Shown here piece by piece: positions 7,673 to 16,858 of a stretch of 33,970 bases of DNA; the first letter of the stretch is position 1, and every line of letters begins with the position of its first letter. The DNA is from Gammaproteobacteria bacterium (GTDB lineage: Bacteria; Pseudomonadota; Gammaproteobacteria; QZLD01), in contig QZLD01000114.1 of NCBI GenBank assembly GCA_004796385.1, positions 1 through 33,970 of the forward strand, written 5' to 3'. A model generated the notes under the pieces. It made no database searches. It saw only the letters and a list, made by a program, of their open reading frames with translations, and was not told the origin of the DNA. Made by a program: the position numbers and the translations under genes.

Positions 7673-10046
7673 AATATTGATTGGCAGCAAAAAACTGGCA
7701 GGGATATGGGGAATATGCGTAATAATACTTTGCTGTTATTGTCTGCTCAAAATTTCATCCGGAGTACGTTTGGATACCAGTATCCTCTCGCTATTACCAT
7801 CTGATCAGAAAGACCCGGTTGCAGAAGAGGTAATTCACAGGGTTTCATCAAAAATATCTAAAAAACAGATTTTGCTGTTTCAGCATAAGGAATTTACAAA
7901 AAACATAAAGGCAGTGAATATCTTCTGCAAATCTTTAAAAGATGCAGATAAAAATAACGTATTGGCTAAAGTGGCATGTAAGATAGATCCGCAGCAAATA
8001 GAATCTGCCAAACAGTTTTTTTTCAGGCATCGTTTTCACTTAATGGCAGATAGTTTTGCCGAAAAAATTAAAGATCAGAAACAACTTATAAATACAACCA
8101 TGAAGGCTGTTTATGCCCCTTTTACACCGAGAATCGGTAGCCTTCTTGACGATCCGTTTAATCATTCGATGGAGTCGCTGCAAGAGATAGGCTCCAATAC
8201 CAAAACCTATATTAAAGATGGTTTTGTAGTTGCAAAAAACGGAGACCGTGAATGGATTATTATATTTGTTGAGACCAGAGACGACCCGTTCTCTATGGCA
8301 ACACAGAAGCAGGTTTCCGGATTAATTGCTAACGCAAGTGCTAAAGCCAAAACAGATATTGGTAGTACGGGCAGTGAATTGCAGATAGTAAAATCAGGGT
8401 TGATTTTTCACGCCCTGCACGGAGCTAAAACCGCAAAAGGAGAGATGTCCACAATAGGCATCGGTTCTATAGTTCTAATTGGGTTGGCTCTGCTTTTTGC
8501 ATTCCGTAGTCCGATAAAAATTATTTGCGCTTTTGTGCCAACCGCTATTGGTTGTCTGTTTGCCTTTTTTCTATCATTGATGGTATTTGAAAGGATAAAC
8601 CTGATAACTATGGTTTTTGGTGCAAGTCTTGTCGGAGTATCAATTGATTATGCGCTCCATTTTTTGTGTGAGTTAAATTCAAATCAGTCTGATAGTGGCA
8701 AAAAATCTATCGAGAATATCTTTTCAGGTTTAGTTCTCGGATTAATTTCCAGTTGTATCGCCTATGGAGCTTTGGCATTGGCTCCTTTTCCAGGGATAAG
8801 GCAAATGTCACTATTTGCAGTGGCCGGTTTAGTTGGATCATGGCTTACAGTTGTCTGTTGGTTTTCCATGTTAAAACCGGTTGGGAAAAAAGGTGTTAAT
8901 TTTGAAAACAGGGCTGTATCTAACGTAATTTATAGTATCTCATTAAAGGCTAATAACAGTAATGCAAGAGTTTTTTTAATTGCTATATTTATAACTGTAG
9001 TTATGGCTATTGTCGGTTCAGGTTTTCTTAAAGCGAACGATAGTATTGCTGTATTAAATAACCCATCAAATGAATTAAAACAGTCTGAACAGTTGATTCG
9101 CAGTTTGATAGATCCTCCCAGCTCAACTCAGTTTATTATTGTATCGGCAGAAGATGAACAGGCGCTATTGCAAAAAGAGGAGCAGGTGGCAGCACAATTA
9201 AAGCAGATGGTTATAGCTGGTAAGATATCCGGTTTTAATGCCGTATCTAATATAGTGCCTTCACTTGCTGCCCAGAAGAAAAACTATCAACTATATGGTG
9301 ATCGGATATATTCCCTGGACGGAGCTTTAAAAACTCTTTTTGTAAAACTTGGAATTCCGGAGCAGCAGATTGATACGGTTTTGCAGATGTATCAATCGGA
9401 TAAAAACAATTTTTTAAATATATCGGAATGGTTGAATAGTTCTACTGCCGATGCTTTTGGTTATCAGTGGATAGGGAAAACCGAATTCGGCTATCTGTCT
9501 GTTATTACTATAAATGGAGCAAGCAGTGTTCTACTGCGAAAAGCTTTTGCAGATAAATATGAAGGAGTCAGATTTATTGACAAGGTGGCGGATATTTCAG
9601 GTGTGCTCAGCAAGTATCGTCAGATTATTACAATAATGCTGATAGCAGCATATATGGCAGTATTTTTACTATTGGCTATCAGATATAAAGGCAAGGCTTT
9701 TTACATAATTTTAGCTCCGTTGTTATCTACGATAATCACTGTTTCTATTCTTTCAATAATCGGAGTGGAATTGAATATCTTCTGCATTCTGGCATTGCTT
9801 TTGGTTCTTGGAATAGGTTTGGATTACGGGATATTTTTAAAAGAGTCACGATGCTCTAAGGAGTCTGTTTTTGCTGTGGCGTTATCCTGCTATACAACAA
9901 TTTGCTCTTTTGGTTTTCTGTCTATGAGCAGTACTCCGGTGTTGAGGTTTTTTGGATTAACCTTGCTAATAGGTATTCTTTTAGTATGGCTGCTGACCTT
10001 TATTTTGTATCGTTATCAAATTCCAAAAGATAAGGTGGCGCGGTGA
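7662..10046 (+). CDS. MMPL/RND-family exporter
   Basis: ~800 aa, two sets of TM clusters (e.g. GEMSTIGIGSIVLIGLALLFAFRSPIKIICAF, VFGASLVGVSIDYALHFLCEL, LLLVLGIGLDYGIFLKES). ATG 7662 is favoured over the ORF start 7623. Confidence 0.88.
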   Translation: MRSRILIGSKKLAGIWGICVIILCCYCLLKISSGVRLDTSILSLLPSDQKDPVAEEVIHRVSSKISKKQILLFQHKEFTKNIKAVNIFCKSLKDADKNNVLAKVACKIDPQQIESAKQFFFRHRFHLMADSFAEKIKDQKQLINTTMKAVYAPFTPRIGSLLDDPFNHSMESLQEIGSNTKTYIKDGFVVAKNGDREWIIIFVETRDDPFSMATQKQVSGLIANASAKAKTDIGSTGSELQIVKSGLIFHALHGAKTAKGEMSTIGIGSIVLIGLALLFAFRSPIKIICAFVPTAIGCLFAFFLSLMVFERINLITMVFGASLVGVSIDYALHFLCELNSNQSDSGKKSIENIFSGLVLGLISSCIAYGALALAPFPGIRQMSLFAVAGLVGSWLTVVCWFSMLKPVGKKGVNFENRAVSNVIYSISLKANNSNARVFLIAIFITVVMAIVGSGFLKANDSIAVLNNPSNELKQSEQLIRSLIDPPSSTQFIIVSAEDEQALLQKEEQVAAQLKQMVIAGKISGFNAVSNIVPSLAAQKKNYQLYGDRIYSLDGALKTLFVKLGIPEQQIDTVLQMYQSDKNNFLNISEWLNSSTADAFGYQWIGKTEFGYLSVITINGASSVLLRKAFADKYEGVRFIDKVADISGVLSKYRQIITIMLIAAYMAVFLLLAIRYKGKAFYIILAPLLSTIITVSILSIIGVELNIFCILALLLVLGIGLDYGIFLKESRCSKESVFAVALSCYTTICSFGFLSMSSTPVLRFFGLTLLIGILLVWLLTFILYRYQIPKDKVAR

Positions 10047-10615
10047 GTAATAAATACATATATGTGTTAACTCTTGTTATAAGCTTAATTATGGGAGCTG
10101 TTTTTTCCGGTTGTTCTATGTTTATTCCTAATGCCGGTTTAGATGATTTTCCAATAGTCGAAAGCGGTTTTGCTTCTGAGCCGAGAATATCACAGCAGAG
10201 AATTACCATAACCTTTGGCAAGAAAAAAATAGTATTGATTGGAGTTATCGAACAGAAATCTGAAATAATAAAGATTGTTGGTCTTACCGATTTCGGAAAA
10301 AGACTACTGTTAATAGAGTATGACGGAGAGCATCTCAAGCAAGAGATAGAACCGATGCTGGCTGAATATTTCTCAGGACGTGATATCCTGTTGCACTACC
10401 AGATGGTGTTTGCATCTGATGAATCTCTACAGAAAGCGATTGCAGCAAGTAGTTGGATACTAAAAAGCTTTTCAGGGCTTCGGAAGTTTGCTTTCAGGGG
10501 CAAATTAAAATATACGGCAAGTATTCGCAGGAAGGATGGTTTGATCTACGAGGCAGATGTATGTAACAGAACGGCTGGATACTGTTTAAAGTTTGAGAAA
10601 CTTTCCATTGAGTGA
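10043..10615 (+). CDS. DUF3261-like lipoprotein
   Basis: Lipobox-like LIMGAVFSGCSMF; GTGA overlap with the MMPL gene; position matches APE gene order. Confidence 0.7.
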   Translation: MSNKYIYVLTLVISLIMGAVFSGCSMFIPNAGLDDFPIVESGFASEPRISQQRITITFGKKKIVLIGVIEQKSEIIKIVGLTDFGKRLLLIEYDGEHLKQEIEPMLAEYFSGRDILLHYQMVFASDESLQKAIAASSWILKSFSGLRKFAFRGKLKYTASIRRKDGLIYEADVCNRTAGYCLKFEKLSIE

Positions 10616-10660
10616 TTCATTGACAAGTGATTTGTTCAGAAGTGATTTGTTCAGAAGTGA
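10610..10660 (+). repeat. 15-bp tandem repeat (aagtgatttgttcag) carrying in-frame TGA codons
   Basis: Two perfect copies (10625-10639, 10640-10654), a partial third from 10655 and a degenerate copy at 10610-10624 overlapping the lipoprotein stop codon. Confidence 0.85.
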
Positions 10661-10677
10661 CTATGTGAAGAGGATAA

Positions 10678-11874
10678 ATGAGCAAAGTTTATATTAATGA
10701 TATTGGGATTCTGTGTGCATTAGGTAATGGTCTTGATGCAGTAAGAGATAATCTTTTGGATATTGCTGAATCACCTTTGGTAAAGTTACCTGCATTTATT
10801 TCAGGAAAGGATGTATGTGTCGGCAAAATAATGGACGATCTTCCCGAGCTTGATGAAGATACGCCAAGGATCTATAAAAGCAGAAATAACCGGGTATTGC
10901 TGGCGGCGTATAATCAAATCAGATCAGCTGTCGAAACAGCGGTAGAACGCTATGGTGCAGGGCGTATAGGTATTGTACTTGGATCAAGTACCAGCGGTAT
11001 TGATAGTGGCGAAAAAGCGTTGGAATATTTTCAGCAAAACGGGGACTTTCCTGAAGAATATCACTATGTTCAGCAAGAGATGTCATCTCCATCGGAATAT
11101 CTTCAAAGCATTACTAAAACAACAGGGCCTTGTTATACCATCTCTACGGCCTGTTCATCCGGATCTAAGGCTATAGCCTCAGCAAAACGCTTAATAGAAG
11201 CAGACGTTTGTGATGCGGTAATTGCCGGAGGGGTTGATACATTATGTAAACTGACACTTAATGGATTTAATGCTCTTGAAGCGATAGGCGATGAACTATG
11301 CAACCCTTTTAGCAAAAACCGAAAAGGGATAAATATCGGTGAGGGAGCAGGACTATTTTTAATAAGCACAGATATTGGTGAAATTGAAATTGCAGGTATC
11401 GGAGAGTCATCTGATGCTTATCATTTTTCGGCACCGGACCCTACTGGCAAGGGGGCAAAAAAGGCGATGCAGGATGCGCTGGATCAGGCAAATATTCAAC
11501 CGGAGCAGATTTCTTATATAAATCTTCATGGAACTGCAACCAAACATAATGACGATATGGAAGGCAAGGCTGTTTTTGAGGTTTTCGGAGATAGTGTCCC
11601 CGGCAGTTCAACCAAACCGTTTACAGGTCATGCACTTGGTGCTGCCGGTGCAATTGAATTAGGTATATGCTCTCTGCTTTTAAATTATAATGAACGGAAT
11701 AAATTGCCAACCCATCTTTACGACGGTGATTATGACGATGCCATTCCAGGAATAAACCTGGTTGATAAGGATAATTATCCAGAGAGTGATCCGGTATATG
11801 CGCTAAGTAACTCTTTTGCATTTGGTGGCAGCAATATTGCAGTAGTAATAAAGAAAGTTCAGGACAATAAATGA
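10678..11874 (+). CDS. apeO: Beta-ketoacyl-ACP synthase
   Basis: Catalytic Cys in ISTACSSGSKAI, His in NLHGTATKHNDD and PFTGHALGAAGA. Confidence 0.85.
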   Translation: MSKVYINDIGILCALGNGLDAVRDNLLDIAESPLVKLPAFISGKDVCVGKIMDDLPELDEDTPRIYKSRNNRVLLAAYNQIRSAVETAVERYGAGRIGIVLGSSTSGIDSGEKALEYFQQNGDFPEEYHYVQQEMSSPSEYLQSITKTTGPCYTISTACSSGSKAIASAKRLIEADVCDAVIAGGVDTLCKLTLNGFNALEAIGDELCNPFSKNRKGINIGEGAGLFLISTDIGEIEIAGIGESSDAYHFSAPDPTGKGAKKAMQDALDQANIQPEQISYINLHGTATKHNDDMEGKAVFEVFGDSVPGSSTKPFTGHALGAAGAIELGICSLLLNYNERNKLPTHLYDGDYDDAIPGINLVDKDNYPESDPVYALSNSFAFGGSNIAVVIKKVQDNK

Positions 11875-12335
11875 GCATTAAAAAGTACAAAATTGCACAA
11901 CTTGTTCCTCATGAAAAGCCCATGTTATTGCTTGACGATATGGTCGCTTATGGTGATGACTGGTTGAGTGCTGAGCTTGAGATAACTCCTGAATCGGAGT
12001 TTATTAATGAAAATAACGCGGTTCCGTCTCTGGTAGGTATTGAATATATGGCTCAAACCGTAGCAGCATTTGCAGGAAAGGAATCGAGGGAAAATGGAGA
12101 ACCGGTTAAAATCGGTTTTTTAGTAGGAACAAGAAAGTATATGTCGACGGTATCTGAATTTTCCATTGGCACTAAATTACTGATTACTGCCGAACGAGTA
12201 ATGCAGGGTGATAATGGGTTGAGTGTTTTTCAATGCAAAATTGAAGATGCCGCCAGTGGAGAAGAGATTTCAAATGCGATGCTGAATGTTTTTCAACCGG
12301 AAAATGCCAATGAATTTTTACAAGGTAATCAATAA
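11871..12335 (+). CDS. apeP: Hotdog 3-hydroxyacyl-ACP dehydratase
   Basis: LVPHEKPMLLLDDMVAYGDDWLSAELEI...PSLVGIEYMAQTVAAFAG; ATGA overlap with the KS. Confidence 0.82.
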   Translation: MSIKKYKIAQLVPHEKPMLLLDDMVAYGDDWLSAELEITPESEFINENNAVPSLVGIEYMAQTVAAFAGKESRENGEPVKIGFLVGTRKYMSTVSEFSIGTKLLITAERVMQGDNGLSVFQCKIEDAASGEEISNAMLNVFQPENANEFLQGNQ

Positions 12336-12357
12336 TAGAATTTAAGAAGAGAGAAAT

Positions 12358-13083
12358 ATGAGTAAGACGGTTTTAGTTACAGGTTCAAGTCGTGGAATAG
12401 GAAAGTCTATAGCAATAAAATTAGCGCAATGTGGATATAATATTGTTGTTCATTGTCGCTCCAATATTGCAGAGGCAGAAGAGACAAAGTCTCAGGTAGA
12501 AGCTGCTGGTCAGCAAGCCAGAATTCTGCAATTTGATATTGGCGACAGAGAGGCGTGCTCCTCTATTCTGGAAAAAGATGTTGAAGAAAACGGTATCTAT
12601 TATGGCGTGGTTTGTAATGCCGGAATTGCCCGCGATAATGCTTTTCCTGCATTAACCGGAGAGGAGTGGGACTCGGTAATACATACTAATCTTGATAGTT
12701 TTTATAATGTAATAAATCCGATTATTATGCCCATGATATCCTCACGTAAGCCGGGGCGCATAGTTACACTATCATCCGTATCAGGGTTAATGGGAAATCG
12801 TGGGCAGGTAAATTACAGTGCCGCCAAGGCCGGAATTATAGGTGCGACAAAAGCTCTTGCCATTGAACTTGCCAAGCGCAAAATAACAGTAAACTGTGTT
12901 GCTCCGGGGCTTATCGAGACCGATATGATGGAGGGGGCTCCTCTTCAGGAAGCGATGAAGCTGATTCCGGCAAAGCGTTTGGGTAAACCGGAAGAGGTTG
13001 CGGCCTTGATAAACTTTTTACTTTCGGAAGAGGCAGCATATATTACTCGTCAGGTTATATCGGTTAATGGTGGAATGTTGTAA
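12358..13083 (+). CDS. apeQ: 3-oxoacyl-ACP reductase (FabG-like SDR)
   Basis: VLVTGSSRGIGKSIA, NAGIARD, YSAAKAGIIGATKALA. Confidence 0.92.
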   Translation: MSKTVLVTGSSRGIGKSIAIKLAQCGYNIVVHCRSNIAEAEETKSQVEAAGQQARILQFDIGDREACSSILEKDVEENGIYYGVVCNAGIARDNAFPALTGEEWDSVIHTNLDSFYNVINPIIMPMISSRKPGRIVTLSSVSGLMGNRGQVNYSAAKAGIIGATKALAIELAKRKITVNCVAPGLIETDMMEGAPLQEAMKLIPAKRLGKPEEVAALINFLLSEEAAYITRQVISVNGGML

Positions 13084-14309
13084 TGAAAAGAGTAGTTGTT
13101 ACAGGAATGGCTGGAATCTCTCCAATAGGTTCCGATTGGGAAGCGGTTGCAAAGAACCTGAAAGAGATGAACTCTGCAATTGAATATATGGCAGATTGGG
13201 AAAAATATGAAGGACTTAACACTAAACTCGCGGCTCCGGTAAAAGATTTTTCCAGACCAAAACACTACTCCAGAAAAGAGACCCGCAGTATGGGCAGGGT
13301 CGCATTAATGGCTACAAGAACTACCGAATTGGCATTGATAGATGCCGGGTTACTGGAAGATGAATCAATCAAAGATGGCAGAATGGGAGTTGCCTATGGT
13401 TCATGTGGTGGAACTCCTGATGCAATGAAAGACTTCGGTAATATGTTGATTAATAATAATCTCGATGGACTTAATGCAAACAGCTATATCAAAATGATGA
13501 GCCATACTGCTGCTGTAAATATAGGCGTGTTTTTTGGACTAACAGGTAGAATAATTCCCACGGCAAGCGCATGTACATCCGGTAGTCAGGGTATAGGTTA
13601 TGCCTACGAAGCGATAAAGTTCGGCAGGCAAAAGTTAATGGTAGCCGGAGGTGCAGAAGAGATTTGTGCTTCAGAGGCAGCGGTTTTTGATACATTATTT
13701 GCCACCAGTATAAAAAACGATTCTCCAAAAACTACTCCACGACCATACGATAAAGATCGTGATGGATTGGTTATTGGGGAAGGTGCGGGTTCTTTAATTC
13801 TGGAAGAGTATGAACATGCCAGGCAGCGTGGTGCACATATATATGCTGAAGTGGTTGGCTTTGCCTGTAATTCAGACGGGAGTCATGTTACCCAACCCAA
13901 TAAAGATACAATGCGTATAGTTATGCAAATGGCTTTGGAAGACGCAGGTTTAACACCGGCAGATATCGGTTACATAAATGCACACGGCACATCTACAGAG
14001 CATGGCGATATTGCCGAATCAAACGCAACAGAGGAACTGTTCGGGAAGGATATTCTTCTAAGTTCCATCAAAAGTTATACCGGACATACTCTGGGAGCAT
14101 GTGGGGTGCTTGAGGCGTGGATGACCATAAATATGCAAAACGAAAATTGGTATGCACCAACAATTAATCTGGAAAATATTGATGAGCGTTGTGGTGATAT
14201 CGATTATATTAGCGGTGGAATTCGCGAAGGGTTGGATTTTTCTTACGTTATGAGCAATAACTTTGCCTTTGGCGGAATAAATACTTCTCTGATATTTAAA
14301 AAGGTTTAA
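13083..14309 (+). CDS. apeR: Beta-ketoacyl-ACP synthase (FabF-like)
   Basis: Cys in PTASACTSGSQGIGYA, His in INAHGTSTEHGD and SYTGHTLGACG. Confidence 0.9.
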   Translation: MKRVVVTGMAGISPIGSDWEAVAKNLKEMNSAIEYMADWEKYEGLNTKLAAPVKDFSRPKHYSRKETRSMGRVALMATRTTELALIDAGLLEDESIKDGRMGVAYGSCGGTPDAMKDFGNMLINNNLDGLNANSYIKMMSHTAAVNIGVFFGLTGRIIPTASACTSGSQGIGYAYEAIKFGRQKLMVAGGAEEICASEAAVFDTLFATSIKNDSPKTTPRPYDKDRDGLVIGEGAGSLILEEYEHARQRGAHIYAEVVGFACNSDGSHVTQPNKDTMRIVMQMALEDAGLTPADIGYINAHGTSTEHGDIAESNATEELFGKDILLSSIKSYTGHTLGACGVLEAWMTINMQNENWYAPTINLENIDERCGDIDYISGGIREGLDFSYVMSNNFAFGGINTSLIFKKV

Positions 14310-14315
14310 TGGCGA

Positions 14316-15140
14316 ATGCAAACGAGAAAACCTGTTACTTTAAAATTACTGCCACTACTGATTTTTGCATTATCATTTTTGGCAAATGCAGAATCAAAAT
14401 ATGAGATAGGTGTTGGTGCAATTGCCACTTCTATTCCTGATTATATAGGTTCTGATGAAAGTACTGTATTTGCAGCACCATTCCCATATTTTTGGTATGA
14501 AAGCGAAAAGGTCACAATAGACAGAAACGCACTTCAAGGCGAGATGTGGGAAACAGAAAAATTCAAACTGGAGATAAGTGCAGGTGGTTCTATTCCCGTA
14601 AAAAGTGAAGATAATAAAGCGCGTGAAGGAATGGAAGACCTTGATTGGGTTGGTGAAATAGGCCCTGCTTTTATGTGGTTTTTATCAGGAAGAGATGATG
14701 ACAGAGACAAAATATATATTGATATCGGGATAAGAGGTGCTGTCGCATCCGATTTAAGGTCGATTAACTATATTGGCTATACCATAGCCCCTAAGCTGGT
14801 ATATGAAAAAGGATTGGATAGCGAACTATTCGGCAGACTGGATTTTGTAGCCAAACTAGGTTTGCCATACACAAGTGCAGGATTTCACGACTACGTTTAT
14901 GGTGTAGAACCCAGATATGCCACAGCTGAACGACCTGCATACGAAGCAAAATCAGGATTTGACGGGATTCGTTTGGCCGCAGGAATATCTGCACGCAAAA
15001 ATGATATCTGGTATGGCGTATTTTGCAAATATTATGATATTAGCAATGCCTCTTTTGCAGATAGCCCGTTGGTAAAAGAAAGTCATAGTTTTGTATATGG
15101 CGTAGCTGCCGCATATATTTTTAAGAGCCATAAAAAATGA
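14316..15140 (+). CDS. MipA/OmpV family outer membrane protein
   Basis: Signal peptide (LLPLLIFALSFLANAE); YIGSDESTVFAAPFPYFWYESEK; FADSPLVKESHSFVYGVAAAYIF ending typical of OM beta-barrels. Starts 7 nt after the upstream gene. Confidence 0.8.
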   Translation: MQTRKPVTLKLLPLLIFALSFLANAESKYEIGVGAIATSIPDYIGSDESTVFAAPFPYFWYESEKVTIDRNALQGEMWETEKFKLEISAGGSIPVKSEDNKAREGMEDLDWVGEIGPAFMWFLSGRDDDRDKIYIDIGIRGAVASDLRSINYIGYTIAPKLVYEKGLDSELFGRLDFVAKLGLPYTSAGFHDYVYGVEPRYATAERPAYEAKSGFDGIRLAAGISARKNDIWYGVFCKYYDISNASFADSPLVKESHSFVYGVAAAYIFKSHKK

Positions 15141-15166
15141 ATAAGGCAGCATATATGCTGCCTTAT
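15141..15166. terminator. Probable bidirectional intrinsic terminator
   Basis: Perfect 26-bp palindrome ataaggcagcatatatgctgccttat between convergent genes. On the minus strand it is followed by a T-rich tract (tcattttttatgg). Confidence 0.75.
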
Positions 15167-15187
15167 GAAGTGAAAGCACAATATTTA

Positions 15188-15586
15188 TTACTGCATTTCT
15201 CCAATATAAACCTGAATGGATCTGTCCAGATAAATAACCCAGTTATTATATTGGCGATGAATAGTATGTGTTTTGGAATCATAATTGAGGTTCGCGCTGT
15301 CCACATATTTTATGCTGTATGCTTTTTCCGAATATGTTATGTCAATAATCGCGGTGTGTTTTCTCAGATTTAATGTTCCTCTTAATGTGTTGTCAGATGT
15401 TTCTTTAATAGTCCAGCCTTTATGGATAGCAGCACGCATGATGGCTTTTTTCACCATTTCTTTGGTGACATTCTTATCTCCTAAAGACGTAACTTGTCTG
15501 TTGCTCATGCTTTTGATTGGTTGTACTCCGCAGCTTATAAGAGCAAATGCAGCAAAAAGCATAATAATAAAATTACGAAATTTCAT
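15188..15586 (-). CDS. Small lipoprotein of unknown function
   Basis: MKFRNFIIMLFAAFALISCGVQP lipobox. SD-like aaggagaag lies upstream of the internal ATG (the ORF as given starts at 15616). Confidence 0.75.
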   Translation of the reverse strand: MKFRNFIIMLFAAFALISCGVQPIKSMSNRQVTSLGDKNVTKEMVKKAIMRAAIHKGWTIKETSDNTLRGTLNLRKHTAIIDITYSEKAYSIKYVDSANLNYDSKTHTIHRQYNNWVIYLDRSIQVYIGEMQ

Positions 15587-15702
15587 ATTCTTCTCCTTAA
15601 AATAATTGGCTAACAAATTGTATATATATCATGTACAATCCGCAGACTACATTCTGGAAGTTATTATGTAAAATCTTTTTTAATTATTTTGAGGACACTA
15701 TG

Positions 15703-16776
15703 CAAAAAAAATTCGCTGAAGATAATATGACTGCTCTTGAGGCAAAATATGAAGCACAAAAACTTGCTTTTTCACCATTTATATTTCAAGCCTCAAGGAG
15801 TTTGAGGGATCTAGGTGTTCTTGAATGTATTCAGAAAAATGGAAAAGAGGGGATAACACTGCAGGAAATTCAGGCACAAACCAATGTTCCCGAATATGGT
15901 TTGAAACTGTTGCTTGATATTGCGTTATATATACCTCTTGTTACGTTGAGAAATGAAAAATACAGACTGACAAAACTGGGAATTTTTATGTTCTCGGATG
16001 AGATGACGCGAGTAAATATGAATTTTACCAATGATTTTTGCTATAAAGGCGCTGAGTATCTTAAGGAGTCGGTACAGACAGAAAAACCGGAAGGACTTAA
16101 AACATTTGGGGAGTGGAAATCAGTTTATGAGATGCTGCAAAATACAGATCAGGAGAATAATCCAAGCTGGTTTGAGTTCGATCACTACTATTCGGATCAG
16201 GCGTTTCCGATTCTACTGAAAAAAATATTTGAAGGTAAAGTTGATTCGATAATGGATATAGGTGCTAACACCGGGAGATGGTCAAAGTTATGCCTTGAGT
16301 ACTCCGGTTCAGTAAAAGTTGTTGCGGTTGATCTTCCGGGGCAGTTGGAGAGGGCTAAGAAAAATATTGATGATAGTGGCTTTGGTGATCGGTTTGAAAT
16401 TTTTCCAGCAGACTTATTGGATGAGAAAACGGAACTGCCATCAGCTGTAGATGCTGTTTGGATGAGCCAGTTTTTAGATTGTTTCTCCGAAGATGAAATA
16501 GTCTCTATTCTGAAAAAAGTGAGAAAGAATATGCGAGAAGATACTGTCGTATATATAAATGAGCTTTTTTGGGATAGGCAGCGTTTTGAAGCAGCGTCAC
16601 TGAGTTTATTATGCACATCACTTTATTTTACCTGTATCGCCAATGGTAATAGTCGTATGTATCACTCAGCGGATATGATTAGGTGTATTGAGGCTGCAGG
16701 AATGGAAGTTTCAGAGCAGATTGATGATATTGGTTTAGGTCACACTTTACTCAAATGTAGATTAGCACCGAACTAA
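15703..16776 (+). CDS. SAM-dependent methyltransferase (class I, O-methyltransferase-like with N-terminal helical domain)
   Basis: VDSIMDIGANTGRWSKLCLEYSGSVKVVAVDLPGQLERAKKNI (SAM motif I and acidic loop), VDAVWMSQFLDCFSEDE. ATG 15703 lies after gaggac; the ORF opens at 15631. Confidence 0.8.
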   Translation, partial: QKKFAEDNMTALEAKYEAQKLAFSPFIFQASRSLRDLGVLECIQKNGKEGITLQEIQAQTNVPEYGLKLLLDIALYIPLVTLRNEKYRLTKLGIFMFSDEMTRVNMNFTNDFCYKGAEYLKESVQTEKPEGLKTFGEWKSVYEMLQNTDQENNPSWFEFDHYYSDQAFPILLKKIFEGKVDSIMDIGANTGRWSKLCLEYSGSVKVVAVDLPGQLERAKKNIDDSGFGDRFEIFPADLLDEKTELPSAVDAVWMSQFLDCFSEDEIVSILKKVRKNMREDTVVYINELFWDRQRFEAASLSLLCTSLYFTCIANGNSRMYHSADMIRCIEAAGMEVSEQIDDIGLGHTLLKCRLAPN

Positions 16777-16858
16777 AATAGCAAATAGTAGTCTATCTCC
16801 TTTTTTTAAAGTATTATTTTCTGCCTTGATAGCTATTTTTTATTGGGAATTGGTATTT

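Noticed and set aside
15137-15605. Plus-strand ORFs (78 and 106 aa) across the lipoprotein region
   Set aside because: The minus-strand lipoprotein has a signal peptide, lipobox and SD; the plus-strand ORFs overlap it and one runs through the terminator palindrome.
16197-16616. 139-aa minus-strand ORF inside the methyltransferase
   Set aside because: Antisense to the SAM-binding region of a supported CDS.
16769-16842. Possible long-range hairpin (aaaatagc ... gctatttt) between methyltransferase and bamD
   Set aside because: Short A/T-rich arms with a ~50-nt loop; easily expected by chance at this base composition.
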